Source of the DNA: Todiramphus chloris collaris
Lineage: Eukaryota; Chordata; Aves; Coraciiformes; Alcedinidae
Assembly: GCA_025345505.1 (NCBI GenBank)
Contig: JANVCC010010406.1
Coordinates: 11,150,654-11,214,653 of the forward strand
DNA length: 64,000 nucleotides
Direction of reading: 5' to 3'
In this document: positions 1 through 12,589 of the stretch, piece after piece
How positions within the stretch are numbered: position 1 is the stretch's first letter
Layout of the letters: each line of letters begins with the position of its first letter
Notes under the pieces: generated by a model
Seen by the model: the letters and a program-made list of their open reading frames with translations, nothing else
What the model was told of the DNA's origin: nothing
Databases searched by the model: none
Program-made: the position numbers and the translations under genes

Positions 1-461
1 TGGAGTGGGTCCAGAGGGGGGCCATGGATGTGATCAGAGGGCCGGAAAACCTCTCCTGTGAGGACAGGCTGAGAGAGTTGGCATTGTTCAGACCAGAGAA
101 GGGAAGGCTCCAGAGAGACCTCACCGAGGCCTTCCAGTATCTGAAGGGGACCTAGAAGAAAGCTGGAGAAGTACATTTACAAGGGCTTGTAGTGACAGGA
201 CAAGGGTTAATGGCTTTAGACTGGGATAGGGTAGATTTAGATTAGAAACTAGGAAGAAGCACTTTATTCAGAGGGTGGTGAGACTGGAACAGGTGGCCCA
301 GAGAAGCTGTGGATGCTCCATCACTGGATGTGTTCTAGACCAGGTTGGATGGGGCTCTCAGACACCTGGTCTACTTGGAACTATCCCTGCCCATGGCAGT
401 GGGGTACAAACTGGATGATCTTTAAAGTCCCTTCTAATTCAAACCATTCTATGATTCTATG
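1..461 (+). mobile_element. CR1 LINE 3' fragment
   Basis: This is the 3' end of a CR1 non-LTR retrotransposon in plus orientation, cut by the window edge. It has the conserved tail block (heavily mutated reading frame, then GGATGATCTTTAAAGTCCC and a run of ATTCTATGA repeats at about 448-461). The subfamily differs from the copies at 2.2 and 3.9 kb: it carries the GAACTATCCCTGCCCATGGCA type of 3' end. It has no open frame of useful length and is a dead copy. Confidence 0.85.
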
Positions 462-2228
462 AAATAGCTGAATTTACTGCAGTGCAAATATTTGTCATGT
501 TCCCTCAGACTTCCCAAGAGAGGCTTTCTCTACCCCTGCTTACAGATGAAGATTCATCAGATTTTAAACAGGCTCAGCTAGCCAGAGAACTGCTTAATGG
601 CAACTAAGGAACTGATCAGAAGGCTTTTCACATCTGATTTAAATGCTACTTTGATTGTTCTCCAGCAAAGTCATGCAAATAAAGCAGGAGCAGTTGGAAG
701 GAATTTCCAGAAGTAACAGGACCCAACTAAGTGAAATTAAATACCTTAGCTCAGAGACTTTTTCAAAATGGACAAACCCCTTTCATTTTCCCAGATACAC
801 TAAGAAGTACTCGGATTAGGGCGATATTCTGACATGCAAGACTGTGAAGCTGCAACACTTTCAGACACTAACTCACCAGAGCAACTACATCAACCTCAGC
901 TGATCAGTATAAGGTCTGCCAAGACCTACCCAAGTTTTAGATGAGGATGAGAGACAACCTTGAAACCTTCTCAGTCACCTTAGGATGTTCATATAGCCCT
1001 TTCCCATTCCCTGCAGAAGCCCTGAAAGCTTTACATACCTTTGTTCCCACGTACACCTACACAAAATACAGGAGGCTAATAAAAAATTACTGCAGTCCTT
1101 GTCTCTGGGAAACTCACCCCAGCTGCTTCTGTTGCCAGTCTCTGGAAGTCTACGTTTCACCACTATCCTCAGGCTTGGAGGGACACTTGGGGACCCAAAA
1201 GAAAGAAACCACCTCCACCTGCTCCCTCCACAAGAAAACAAGTTGGTTACCGCCTAGAGGCAATCCAACCACTCTTGTCAGGTTTCTAGGAAGACTCCTC
1301 TGGAATTTACTCACCTGTGTTGGTGAGGTGGACCACAACTAGCAAGTTACCAAAACTCAGGACCACAGCCAGCAAGTTACCAAAGCTCAGGTCCAGTACA
1401 GGCTTTTGCCTGTGAAAAGCTTATGGCGAATGTTCCTAACTAAAATCACATTCTCATATCCATCACTCACCAAGTGACTAATTCACCCCAAACCCTCTCT
1501 GCCTCCACCTGATGAGACCCTAGTTCTTAAGACATGTATCACTATTACTCCCAAAATGCACAGCTTTGTACCATGCTCTTATTAACTGGAGCAAATAAAA
1601 GGTCGGAAAATTCAATCTTCTCATATAATAACTGAACTATCCTCAGTACTAATCAACATCTCCCAATATTATGATGTACACAGATTTACACAGATTCCAC
1701 AAGCCTACACCTGTCTCTCAGGGTTATAATCACAGTATTAAACAGAACTGTCCTTAAGTATGATCCTTAACAAGTATCACTTGTAGTATCTTTCTCTCTA
1801 CCATAATAACTGCTCTTGCAGTATCCTTACCTATCCTAATATTTTTATATTAATCTCCACCTTCTCTATCTTCCATAAGAATTTCCTCTGAGGCATAATA
1901 TCAAATATTTCATTTTCAATCACTCAGATTAAGCCCTTTGTGCTGTCCTCAGTGGTCACTTTACTGAGTGAAGATACCAGATCAGTGTGACGCAATGAGC
2001 TATGATAAAACCACATTGAATTTTATCCATTAGCACCATGTCCTTGATTATTCCTTCAGTTAAAATTTGTTTTTCAAACTTGCACCACTCACCCAACATC
2101 ACACGAGCAGGTGTCACAAATCCCCCACCATCACTGCTCCCACCTCCTTTAAAGATACTGCATCTAATTTTTGTGAGCCTGAGATTCCCACTCCTAAACT
2201 GACAAATAACAATGAAAGTTCCTTCAAA
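462..2228. other. Non-coding stretch, ARHGEF28 intron (inferred)
   Basis: I see no gene here. The open frames at 941-1342 and 975-1338 overlap each other on opposite strands, resemble no family I recognise and have no matching splice signals. The only structure is a 30-bp tandem duplication at 1331-1390. It lies downstream of the ARHGEF28 first coding exon in the direction of transcription, so it is probably intronic. I looked for the next conserved ARHGEF28 exon on the minus strand and did not find it. Confidence 0.5.
1331..1390. repeat. Two-copy 30-bp tandem duplication
   Basis: Units 1331-1360 and 1361-1390 are each exactly 30 bp and differ at only a few positions (for example AACTAGCAAG against AGCCAGCAAG). 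A third unit is not seen; after 1390 the sequence diverges. Confidence 0.85.
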
Positions 2229-3583
2229 AAGGGCAAGAGGGAAGACCCAGGGAACTATAGACTGGTCAGCCTCACTTCCATCTCTGGAAAGGTGATGGAG
2301 CAGCTCATTCTGGAGGCCACCTCTAACCACATGGAAGAAAAGAAGGTTATCAGGAGTAGCCAACATGGACTTACGAAAGGGAGATCTTGCTTGACTAATC
2401 TGATATCTTTCTATGAAGCCATGACCAAATGGGTAGATGAAGGGAGAGCAGTGGATGTCGTTTGCCTTGACTTCAGTAAGGCTTTTGATACTGTCTCATA
2501 GAAGAACTCAAGAAATGTGGCATAGACAATTGGTCTGTGATGTGGATTGAAAACTGGCTCAACAACAGAGTTCAGAGGGTTGTGATCAGTGGTGCAGAGT
2601 CAAGTTGGAGGCCTGTGGCCAGTGGTGTTCCCCAGGCATCAGTACTGGGTCTGCTTTTGTTCAATACCTTCATCAATGACCTGGATGAGGGGATAGAGTG
2701 TACCCTCAGCAAGTCTGCTGATGATACAAAACTGGGAGGAATGGCTGCTACACCAGAAGACTGTGCTGCTATCCAACAAGATCTGGACAGGCTGGAGAGC
2801 TGGGCGAAGGTGAACCTCATGAGGTTCAATAAGGACAAGCGTAGAGTCCTGCATCTGGGGAGGAATAATACCAGGCACCAGTACAGGTTAGGGGTCACCC
2901 TGCTGGAAAGCAGCAGCACGGAGAAAGACCTTGGAGTCCTAGTGGACAGCAAGTTATCCATGTGGCCAGGAAGGCCAATGGCATCCTGGGGTGCATTAAG
3001 AAAATTGTGTCCAGCAGGTCAAGGGAGGTTCTCCTCCCTCTCTACTCTGCCCTACTTAGACTGCACCTGGAATACTGTATCCAGTTTTGGTCTCCCCAGT
3101 TCAAGAGGGACAAGTTTTCTACTAAAGAGAGTCCATCAGAGAGCTACGAGGATAATTAGGGGACTTGAGCATCTCCCCTGTGAAGAAAGACTGAGGGAAC
3201 TGGGGCTGCTTAGTCTTGGGAGGAGAAGACTGAGAGGGGACCTTATTTATTTCTATAAATATCTGAAGGGTGGGTGTCAAATGGAAGGATCCAATCTCTT
3301 TTCTGCAGTGCCCAGCAATAGGACAAGGAAGAATGGGTATAAACTTGAGCACAGAAGGTTCCACCTCAATATGAGGAGAAGCTTCTTTACTGTGAGGGTG
3401 ATGGAGCCCTGGAACAGGCTGCCCAGAGAGGTTGTGGAGTCTCCTTCTCTGGAGACGTTCAAAACCTGTCTGGATGCGTTCCTGTGCAACATGCCCTAGG
3501 TGATCCTGCTTTGGCAGGGGGGTTGGACTCGATGATTTCTAAAGGTACCTCCCAACCCCTAACATTTTATGATTCTATGATTC
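2229..3583 (+). mobile_element. CR1 LINE, reverse-transcriptase part, inactive
   Basis: A 5'-truncated CR1 in plus orientation. It contains most of the reverse-transcriptase half of ORF2 and a complete 3' end with an ATTCTATGA tail at about 3568-3583. Recognisable motifs include the fingers block ending in LDFSKAFDTVS (frame ends at 2501), the GVPQ block near 2620 and the catalytic block reading SADDTKL near 2715, where the CR1 norm is FADDTKL. The frame is broken just after 2500 by a stop and a short deletion, then resumes at 2537-3499 with further drift. It is therefore a dead element but one of the longer and less decayed copies in the window. It is unrelated to the host genes. Confidence 0.92.
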
Positions 3584-3914
3584 TCCTGCTGGTATTAGTA
3601 ATCTGATGCTCCTTCAATACTCTGGGGTACAGTTTATTAGTACTCCTCCATTTCCATGCCCATCTCATCACAATATACAAATAATTATTTTGCTTCTGTC
3701 TTTGTTTCACCTTTTACCACCCTTTTGGAAACCATTTAGTGCACTCCCATTACCCCCCTAAACATCAACATTCATATTCCTCTGCCACTAACCTTCTCAC
3801 TGCAAGCTACAGCAGAACAAGACAAAAAAAGACAACCATGGTTTATTAATAATGACTAGACTGCCCAAATTCTAATCCTTATACTCACATTCCATTGAAT
3901 GCACTAAGCAAACT
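3584..3914. other. Spacer between two CR1 copies
   Basis: About 330 bp of AT-rich unique sequence with no open frame or motif that I recognise. Confidence 0.5.
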
Positions 3915-4270
3915 AAGTTTAGGGGTGACCGCATTAATGTTTACAAATATGTAAAGGGTGAGTGTCAGGAGGATGGAGCCAGGCTCTTCTCTGTTATGCC
4001 CAGTGATAGGACAAGGGGCAACGGGTGTAAGCTGGAGAATAAGAGGTTCCACAGAAATGTAAGGAGAAACTTTTTCATTGGGACGGTGACAGAGCTCTGG
4101 AACAGGCTGCCCAGAGGGGCTGTGGAATCTCCTTCTCTGGAGACATTTAAAACCTGCCTCAACATGTTCCTGTGTGACCTGCTCTAGGTGGTCCTGCTCT
4201 GGCAGGGGAGTTGGACTAGATGATCTATTGAGGTCCCTTCCAACCCTTAACATTCGGTGATTCTGTGATC
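3915..4270 (+). mobile_element. CR1 LINE 3' fragment
   Basis: Plus-strand CR1 3' end. It aligns by eye with 3230-3583 of the neighbouring copy: shared blocks include the GGAACAGGCTGCCCAGAG segment and the GATGATCT tail near 4220. A remnant frame at 3996-4187 still reads as the last part of ORF2. It is a separate insertion of a related subfamily. Confidence 0.9.
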
Positions 4271-4791
4271 TAATGAATGTCCTTATTCCTGTTACTACCC
4301 AGTTTTGAACTCTTGAGTTGATCTATTTTAAGCAATCATTTCAGGTTTTGCAGAAGAGATTCCATTTAATTACAAACCTGAACTTACTCATTTTTTGACA
4401 TTGCATAGAATTTCCTGCCTTGAGGAAGTGGAGTGAATGGTAATTGGGCATTTTAAAGCAAAAAACAGCCGTAAATTGTGGGAAAGAGTGAGTAAGTGGT
4501 GTCTCTTCAAAGGCAGTAACTCTGCTTTTGTAAACTGCAATTGAGTCTACTGAAGGATAAGAAAATAATTACCATAAAGGGGAAATAATTTTAAACTTAC
4601 TTCAGAGAACTGAGCCACAGTACTGAAAACCATCATTCCCACACATGCCTGCATCAAACTGCAACACTGAACAGACTGCGGTCTCAGAAAACCAGAGAAT
4701 GGTGTTTGGTTTCATTCACCCTGCTTTTGAATAAGCCATTACCCAAAAGAAAGCAACTCTCTGGGCAGAAGCCTAGTGTTGTAGAACTTAC
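4271..4791. other. Intronic stretch downstream of ARHGEF28 exon 2
   Basis: Nothing recognisable. The minus-strand splice donor of the ARHGEF28 exon (GTAAGT) occupies 4786-4791 at its right edge. Confidence 0.5.
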
Positions 4792-4835
4792 ATAAAGAGG
4801 TACTTCAGCGCAGCTCAACTCCATTGTCACAGCAT
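4792..4835 (-). CDS. ARHGEF28: ARHGEF28 (RGNEF/p190RhoGEF) first coding exon, partial gene
   Basis: ARHGEF28 is a large Rho guanine-nucleotide exchange factor (N-terminal ankyrin-like region, C1, DH and PH domains) acting on RhoA at focal adhesions; it also binds neurofilament mRNA. Only its start lies here. On the minus strand an acceptor (pyrimidine tract ending TTTCTAG) opens an exon at 4835. After 11 nt the start codon lies at 4822-4824 and the exon encodes MELSCAEVPLY, closing at a consensus donor GTAAGT after 4792. The peptide matches the known vertebrate N-terminus (mammalian MELSCSEAPLY followed by an intron-compatible Gly). The start context is strong (A at -3, G at +4). The rest of the gene must lie to the left, beyond position 1. 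Its place left of UTP15 on the same strand fits human synteny. The exon begins with a two-codon upstream frame (ATG CTG TGA). The peptide is short, so identity rests on peptide, splice sites and synteny together. Confidence 0.75.
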
Positions 4836-7800
4836 CTAGAAACAGAATAAACCAGTGGAATTATTACACACCCATCAGGAGGCATCGATATCATTATACC
4901 CCTTTCATGTCTGTAAACTAAGTTGACATCTTCTAGAATTAAAGGGGTGGGGGGTGGTGGGGGGAATAAAAGTATATTGAGCTTATCAGCTATCCAGTTG
5001 CACCAAATTTCCCCAGAATGAGGAAACTCTGGTATAATGATGCCTGTGTAAAGCTGGAGGAGGGGTGGCTGGTCTTACTTAACATGCTGCGTGCTTTTCA
5101 CACAATAGACACAGTAAACAAAACAGGTCAGGCTGAGCCCAGCTGTTGAGACATTTGTAGTTGCTTTGAATGAAGTAGTGAGAATTGCAGTATTTCTAAT
5201 CTCACAAGGAAAAAAACAGAACTTGATCTAAAGATGTAGTTGTGGCAACTTTTACTCCACACCAATATCCCAAGCGGTTTTTTCAGTAAATTCATTTAAG
5301 CTATCCCCAAGGCAGGTCAGCTTAACTATCTTAAACAGCAAGCTGCTGATACACGTCATCACTAGAATTACTATATAACAGTCACCACAGAAACTCTGAT
5401 CTCTATTATTATATTTCAGACTTACTCCATCCTCAAAATTCATACCTTAAAAATAATATTCCCATCAAATGAGAAAAGCATAACAGAAGCAACTCCACAT
5501 CTTCAAAATAGCAGAGTGGGCTCAAAAATTATGCACAAGTCTTCTACTTGCTGAAACAAGCTATGAAAAAAGAGTCTGTCATAAGAGAGGCTGTCTCAGC
5601 TCAGATGTGACCTTGTTTTACAGCTGAACAGTTTCCAAGAACAACACCGTTTTGCAGCTCACTGCTTGTTAAAGCATAGGTACAGTCCATTATGAGTCAG
5701 ATAGGATTGGAGAAGTTCTCTGCCTGCAAACTGCAGAATTCACAGCTTCAATCAAACCCAAAAATGACCCATCCACGACCCCAGCACACACTCCTTTTAA
5801 ACTCTGAATTTGTTAGTAATGTGCCCATCAATTCACCTACATTCACAAATTTTTGCAGTTTGACTTGAGTATGATTTTAAAATAGAAGGAAAAAAACCAA
5901 ACACTTTACAAAATCACTGGCCATAAATGTTTGGTGAAAAAAAAAACACACACCAAGCTTTCGTATGGTAAGAAGAGAGCATCAAGGTAAACACTAGCCC
6001 AGACAGCCTACTCAGCAGTGAGACTCAGACAGAGAGGTCTCTCATTTTCTGCAAAAGTGGGAGGGATCCTGCAGCTGGCTCCAAAGCATCTCGCTTTGAT
6101 AGAGATGGAGGTCTGCAGAAGCACCCTGAACCCAACCTTAAGAGCGGCAGCATGGAAAGCACAGTCCTGTTTGTACAGAAGAAAGCAGGGCTACAAGAGA
6201 AATTAAGAAACTCTAATGCTAATTCCACAAGGAGTATTTTGAGGTGGAGCTTTTCACAAGTGCCACCTTACAGAACAGATGAAGCACATTAATTTCTATG
6301 GCAGACCTCTCACCAATTACTGCCACACATGGATTACTATATATATGGCAACACTTCACATTTGTTTGAAATGAGAGACATGCCAGTCAGCTGGTTTACA
6401 CCACTGCTCCATATTACACCATTCCACTGTATGAAATCCTTTCACCTGCAATAGTTCTCTGTCTTTAAAGGAATACATCCAAACTAAACTCCACCATATC
6501 CTCTGCAAGAAAATATGAGCACATTCGAATCATTATGCCATGCCAAGAAAGTAAGATCTACTCCTGATTACTTCTGTCATATGACTACCTTAACCTCTAG
6601 ACCCTCAAGTGACATACCTCAAGATCTTCCTCCTCTGCAAGAATGAGAAAGGCAGGTATCCAGCCTACTATACCTATTCTACTCTATGTATACACAAGAA
6701 GGCATAATTTAACCCTTCCTTTGGGGGATTATCATTGCACTAGCAGCACAATAAAATTATTTTGTATTGGATAATACAAACACAACTCATTGGAGAGATG
6801 ACGCCATCCTGAGTTCAGATTCCTTCATCCTTTGCTTGTGTCACACTGGGGATGCCATGGGAGCTCGTGCATTCAGAAACACTAAGTACCTATCTCAGTG
6901 TGGATCCTGAGTGGATAAATAACCGGAAGATTCAGCTCATCTGAAGCAATAGATGTTTTCCATACATCACTGATTAGAAACATGTTGAAATAACATTGGT
7001 ACATTTGACATGGGCTCCTCTGACAAATCAGTTTATAATGGTGTTTCCTGGATACAAAGGTGTACCAAATGCTTTTTTTTTTTTTTTGCTTCCTGCAGAA
7101 GAATCAATAAATGCCAACACATAGCACTACATGACCTCCTCTGCTCTTTCCACATTCTCAAGTGTGCTGGTTGTTTAGAAAAAAAGTTTTACACTAATGG
7201 CTCACATCTTTTCTCCACCTGGGGCTTACAGTAATTCAACTTGGCTGCTGGAAGTGGCTGGGAGGGGCAGGAAGAAGAGGATACATGTAGGAAGGAAATA
7301 CTCAGCTCTGGCTACGCAGCAGCGCTTGTGCAACCTCTGTTCCAGAGTAAGAGACTGCAGGAGAGTCTCACACACATCCTACCACTCACCCTCCTCTGTA
7401 CAGCAAAGAGCTGCTCAGCTCCCCAAAAATCAGGGTCCCCAGTGGCCAAGAGGTGCCATGTAGACAACTGCTCTTGGGTGCTGAGAAGCAGTCCTACTCC
7501 ACCCAGCGAGGGGAGGCCTGAGCTGCCAACATCGTGAATGCACATCTTTTCACAGAGCAACACCTGACCTCTTCCTCTGACATAGAAACCAGCAGGACAG
7601 CCATCTAAAAAACAGGCCCGGCTTCAGGCATTGCCCACAGATATTCAGCTTACACCAGCATCAGCAGGATTCATCTGTACACAGGAAGAAACCAAAACTT
7701 TTCAACATCCAGTGTAACAATCTAATGGAAGCATTTATTGTCATGTGCTGCAAACTGGAGAGACTTGCAGCATACATTTCAGTCAAGTAAAGGTAAATAT

Positions 7801-10800
7801 AGCAAAAAAGAAAACGGGAAAAAAAAAATTTTGAAAATAGTTTTATTTAATTAACTTTTTTCCAATCTTCTATCTCCCCTTAAATCTAGTGTCAAATGCT
7901 ATTGCTGACCTTCTGACAAGCTCAAGTTATTGAGAAGAACATCAACAAGTTTTATTGAAGATGCAAGACATTTCAATAATCCCTCCAACGCTCTTCCTCA
8001 CCCAATATTTTATTTATTGGCAGCAATTATGATACTCTCATGTAACAAATTTCTTTCAATGTTACAAATTTTAGCATCTTAGAGCATGGCTTCCTTTATT
8101 ACCAAGACACGTTAGAACGACTATAATAATGAAATGAACGGATGGAAAATAAAAACATCAGGTATTGACTGCATTTTAGTGGAAAAGTCACAAGTTATCT
8201 AGCTTTTTTTACTCTGTACATACTGAATAACTTAGGTAAGGGAAAGCATTATCTAAATCACAGCAGAAACACATTTCTACCAGTTGACAAGGTGACCCTT
8301 CCGCCAACACTGTGACTACTATTTGGCTGTCCTAGACCCACCATGTATCAGCATTTTCCTAAACACAAAAGGACACTTCCTGATGCTACACCAACGGGGC
8401 TTGCAACTCACAAGCTGACTACCTCTTCTTCCCTGTAAATAAAGCATATAACTGTGAGAGAAAGACACAGAGGAGGTGAAGACAGGATTCCAGCTTTGAT
8501 GCTCCTCTACGATCCAGCAGTCACCCATATGGACTTAAATCAGGGCCCTGCTGTTGCCATAATGAGCCTTCATGACTCACTAACCAGCACTAGACCACAT
8601 TTTGTTTAAGCTCTGCACACAGCTGCAAAGCATAAGCAGTAGTATAAAATACATATTCATACTTCTCTTCTGTGTATCAGTTCAAAGATAAAACACAAAG
8701 TCTTTGGACCCTGCTCCCTATAGTCTCCTTTCAGACCATAATCCCTCAGCTCTGTGCCACAGATACTGATGCTGTTCCATAATTTTAAAGCAATTAGGTG
8801 ATCATCACAACTGTCAATCTAGGTAAATAAACCCCCAGCGATGCTTCCCAGGTGCCCTGGAATCCAATTCTTCCCTTCTAAATTATATTTCTATTTGGTG
8901 ATGATCACACTGAAACTCATGTCTATAAACCACTGGGAAATACAGTCTTACTACCACCATCAAGACAAGCATATTACATCTTTATTTCTGATCAACTGGA
9001 GCAACAGGAAAGCAAGGATGTGTCCCACCCAGAGACGACCGGAAGGCAGGCAGGAATCAAACCCCAGAACATCATTTGTGATAGTTTAAAATCTAACATC
9101 TGTGTCTAAGCAAAACGCCTTGTACATTGTAAAAGTCCAGCAGCACATGCATACTAAGAGGTCTTCTGCCAAGCTCTCTTCCCCATGATGACTGTGTTAC
9201 ACATCATCATTATCACTGTTTAATTATTTTTCACCATGCACTACTCTGTAGGAACTAGGTGCCACATCTATCCACAGGACAGCTTCTGAGATGTACACAA
9301 ATCATTGTATATACTGTATTTATACTTCTCAGATCTTAATACAGTGAGATGCCAGTGTGATGTTCACAGACGAGACAGTTTCCATTAATAGTGTCCAGCC
9401 CACTGCTTCCTCTCAACAAGCATGGCAACTAAACCTAACTGTGTTTTTTAATTTACAGATTCCATCTGAGTTACATTATGTACGTATACCTAAAGACTTA
9501 CTCACAGCTTCCCAAGCACCAGGAATCACACTGCACAGCAATCAGGTCTAACATGGTACAGAATGTTCTTTAACATGCAGATCCTTATTCTGGACCTGAT
9601 TAAAAGACCGTGGAAAAATAAATAGAACGAAAAACGTAGCAAGCTGAAAATACACACATAATAAATACTACATTCCCAAAGTCAGAGTTTTACACTTTCA
9701 GAGACAAGGTTTTTGGAATGATCTTTTATTTTTACACTTGGCTCTCCTGAGCTTTTAGATAGATCATGAAGGATAGGGAGGGGACAAAGCAAAACCCTCA
9801 GCTACCAGCTTCACAGCACGTTTGTTTACTGCCTTCTAATAGTATTCAAACCAAGAAGCAAAAGAAACCCTCGCCTATTAAATTTATAATGAAGCTGCTT
9901 GCACTAGTGTTGATTACTTCACCATGTATTAGTTGCTCTTGAAGCTGGTAAACAGAAGAAATGTATCTAAATGCCTTTGAAAATAGCACTTACAATAATT
10001 TGAGACAAAAATAAAGTAAAATCTTCCTCCAAAAAACTCCACCCTGTTTATAGCTATCATATTTCTTTAATTTGTTAAAGTCACAGACATTTTGTGCCCC
10101 TTAGCAGGGAAAATATTTAAAGAGTCTCCAAAAATGGATCACATTTTTTAAGCTTTTAAAAATAAGCTGGGGGTTAGAACACAAAAAATAACATTAGAAA
10201 TATGCCTCTTCAACAGAAGCCTGCTCCTGAGGTTGACAAAATGTATTCTTTATGTACAACTGTATTAAAATTCTTAACAGAGTTTTTTCACTTCATGTCA
10301 GAAATAAAACAGGGCTCTAATTTTAGAACCTTCGAAATGTTTAATGTGTCTTATACATTACTAAAAGACAAAAATAAAATCAAATGTATCTGTAAGGTCA
10401 GTAAAACAAAATAAAATATCTTTGATACCATTGCCAGACACCTGTCTCATATCTGTGACTCCTTTTAATGCCCGTTTTGACAGTCAGTAGCTTTTACATG
10501 ATGAATTCTTTAATGGCTTTTAGAATTTCCCACTCCCTACTTTGGGCACTGTGAAGCCACAAGACAAGAGCAAAACCAGGCTTTTTGTAAAAAGTTCATA
10601 CATCACAGTAGTACAGTTTACTGACAAGACAGCAGAGTGGACCAGAAACGTTCGGTTCTACAGATGCTTTCAAAGGAGTGCTCCAATGCCATCTGTGATG
10701 CTTCATCATGACTCGGGCCTGGGCGCTCACCAAACTGCTGTTAACTAACAAACAACAGTAGGGGATATACTGTGTGTGTGATTTGCACCACCTTCAAGAA

Positions 10801-12419
10801 AAGCTAAAGCAGCACAACAAACTCTACAATCATTAAGAGCAAGAAAAAAAAATTTCAATACCAAAAAGTCATATGATATCACTCCAATATTTATAGAAAC
10901 ATCTTCCATTGAGAAGGGAGACTATTACACCTCACAACCCTCTTCTAATTGTTAATGTAGTTTAGCAGTGGCCACTTGTCTCGATGCTGAGGCTGAAAAA
11001 CACAACTCCCGCAGCTCAACTAGTCAGTAGGAAAATCTGTAACTTTTTGAAAATTATGTAACTTTTGAAAAATTTCTGCAGACAACACTGAGGAAAGGTC
11101 AGTAAAGATTCCTGAGACAGGGTAAGAAGATTCTACATATGTAACAGCAATATTCAAGCTAATACAGAAGAGGAAAAAAAAGAAGTGATCCGGTCAAAAA
11201 AGTATGAAAACTCCTGGTGCAAACAAAGACTTCTGACATTTCAATACCTGGGCACAAACATGAATGGTTATAAAAATTCTGCTTGCTGTTCTAGGCAGCA
11301 CCTTAGAACCTAAAATACTTACTGGTGGAAGACACAGAGAATGTATATTCCTGCCCTGAGATTGCTGTTACCCCCATCTATAACTGGGAAACTGAGGTGT
11401 GCAGGTACTGATTGCACGTGTGGCCGTGCAGAGATGATTTTTGGCTGCCATAGCCAAAAATTGGAACTGGATTTTCTGAGTCACTATATTAGTCACAGGC
11501 TATCCTTCCTACATCCTTGTGCAAACTCTCCTCCAACATGTTACTTAGATCAGAAGAATATCAGGCCATTTCACTCAACACACCCTTTTGAAACAGCCCC
11601 ACAAAGTAACTATGCTTGGGAAAGACAGTGAGAACTTCTTTTGAAGAATAGCAGCAGTTTCAGAAACTGATCAAGAAAAAGAATACTCCTCCCTGATATT
11701 ACGTACCAAAACATTGGCATTATTGTCTCAGTTTCAAATCAACTGAGAAGGGTTGATGTGTTTCCTGGTAGGTTATTATTAAGATACATCTGCACAATCA
11801 CCTTCCTTCTTGCACTTAATATTCAAACACTTTGGAAAAAGAAAAGCACTTCAGTACTCAAATCTTTTTACCAGATTTTTCATACCAAAGTCACAGAATA
11901 CAGTTCATTTTTTACCTATGTGGTAAAATCCCTCTTACTCAAATGTGTCCTAAAACCCTATTTTTGCTAAGTGTGTGTAGAGAGCAAATTATCTTTACAA
12001 AAGAAAAAAAACTGTCATCTGCTAGGCTTTCTACCGCATTTGTGTGTCTCATAATGACTTTTAAGAACTACCTCCATTTTTGTATAGACAAATACAGAGG
12101 CAGTAATAAGTCCATAAAAACAAAGAAGGATTTCAGAGCCTTTTTTTCCGTATAGTAATCACTGTGCAGGTTGAAAACTGCATACCCCAGCGTCCCTAGA
12201 AAACGCTACCAAGAACTGTTTCAGAAGTTGTTTCTCAGGATTTTGCCGTTAGAAAACTTTTAATTTCCTTTACACTTTTCGGTCGTTAGAAGTTTAAGGA
12301 AGCAAGTAAAAAACTTCTTTTGGTCCGGTTGAGAAAGGCAAGCACTTTCATGATTAAAGCCAAACAGCCTGTCCACTCAGGGACAAGAACTGAAAAAAAA
12401 AAAGAACCCCACGAGCGGC
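4836..12419. other. Probable ARHGEF28 intron 1, no features recognised
   Basis: About 7.6 kb of AT-rich DNA between the CpG island and the first coding exon. Open frames up to about 100 codons occur on both strands, overlap each other and resemble nothing known to me. Minor simple sequence: a G-rich patch at 4945-4966 and poly-T at 7073-7087. No CR1 tail, RNA gene or second exon was identified. Confidence 0.5.
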
Positions 12420-12439
12420 TCTTACGGCAAAATCACGAA

Positions 12440-12530
12440 CAAATAAACAAACAAACAAAACAAAACCGAAACGAAACAAACCAAAACAAACAAACAAAAA
12501 AAAAAATATATATATATAGATATAAAAAAG
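12440..12530. repeat. A-rich (CAAA)n and TA simple sequence
   Basis: Low-complexity run of CAAA, CGAA and A-tract units followed by a short alternating TA stretch near 12507-12520. It sits directly beside the CpG island. The minus-strand frames that cross it encode strings of Phe, Leu, Val and Cys and are artefacts. Confidence 0.8.
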
Positions 12531-12589
12531 TAGAAGAAAAGTATTCCTCTCCCCACTTTGGGGGCTTTGTAAGGTAACTGAGAGCGCAG

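Noticed and set aside
1956-2366. Minus-strand frame of 136 codons
   Set aside because: Runs antisense into the CR1 body and matches nothing in ARHGEF28.
7197-7563. Overlapping frames of 80-100 codons on both strands
   Set aside because: Mutually overlapping, no conserved motif and no splice or promoter context; also tested as further ARHGEF28 exons without a match.
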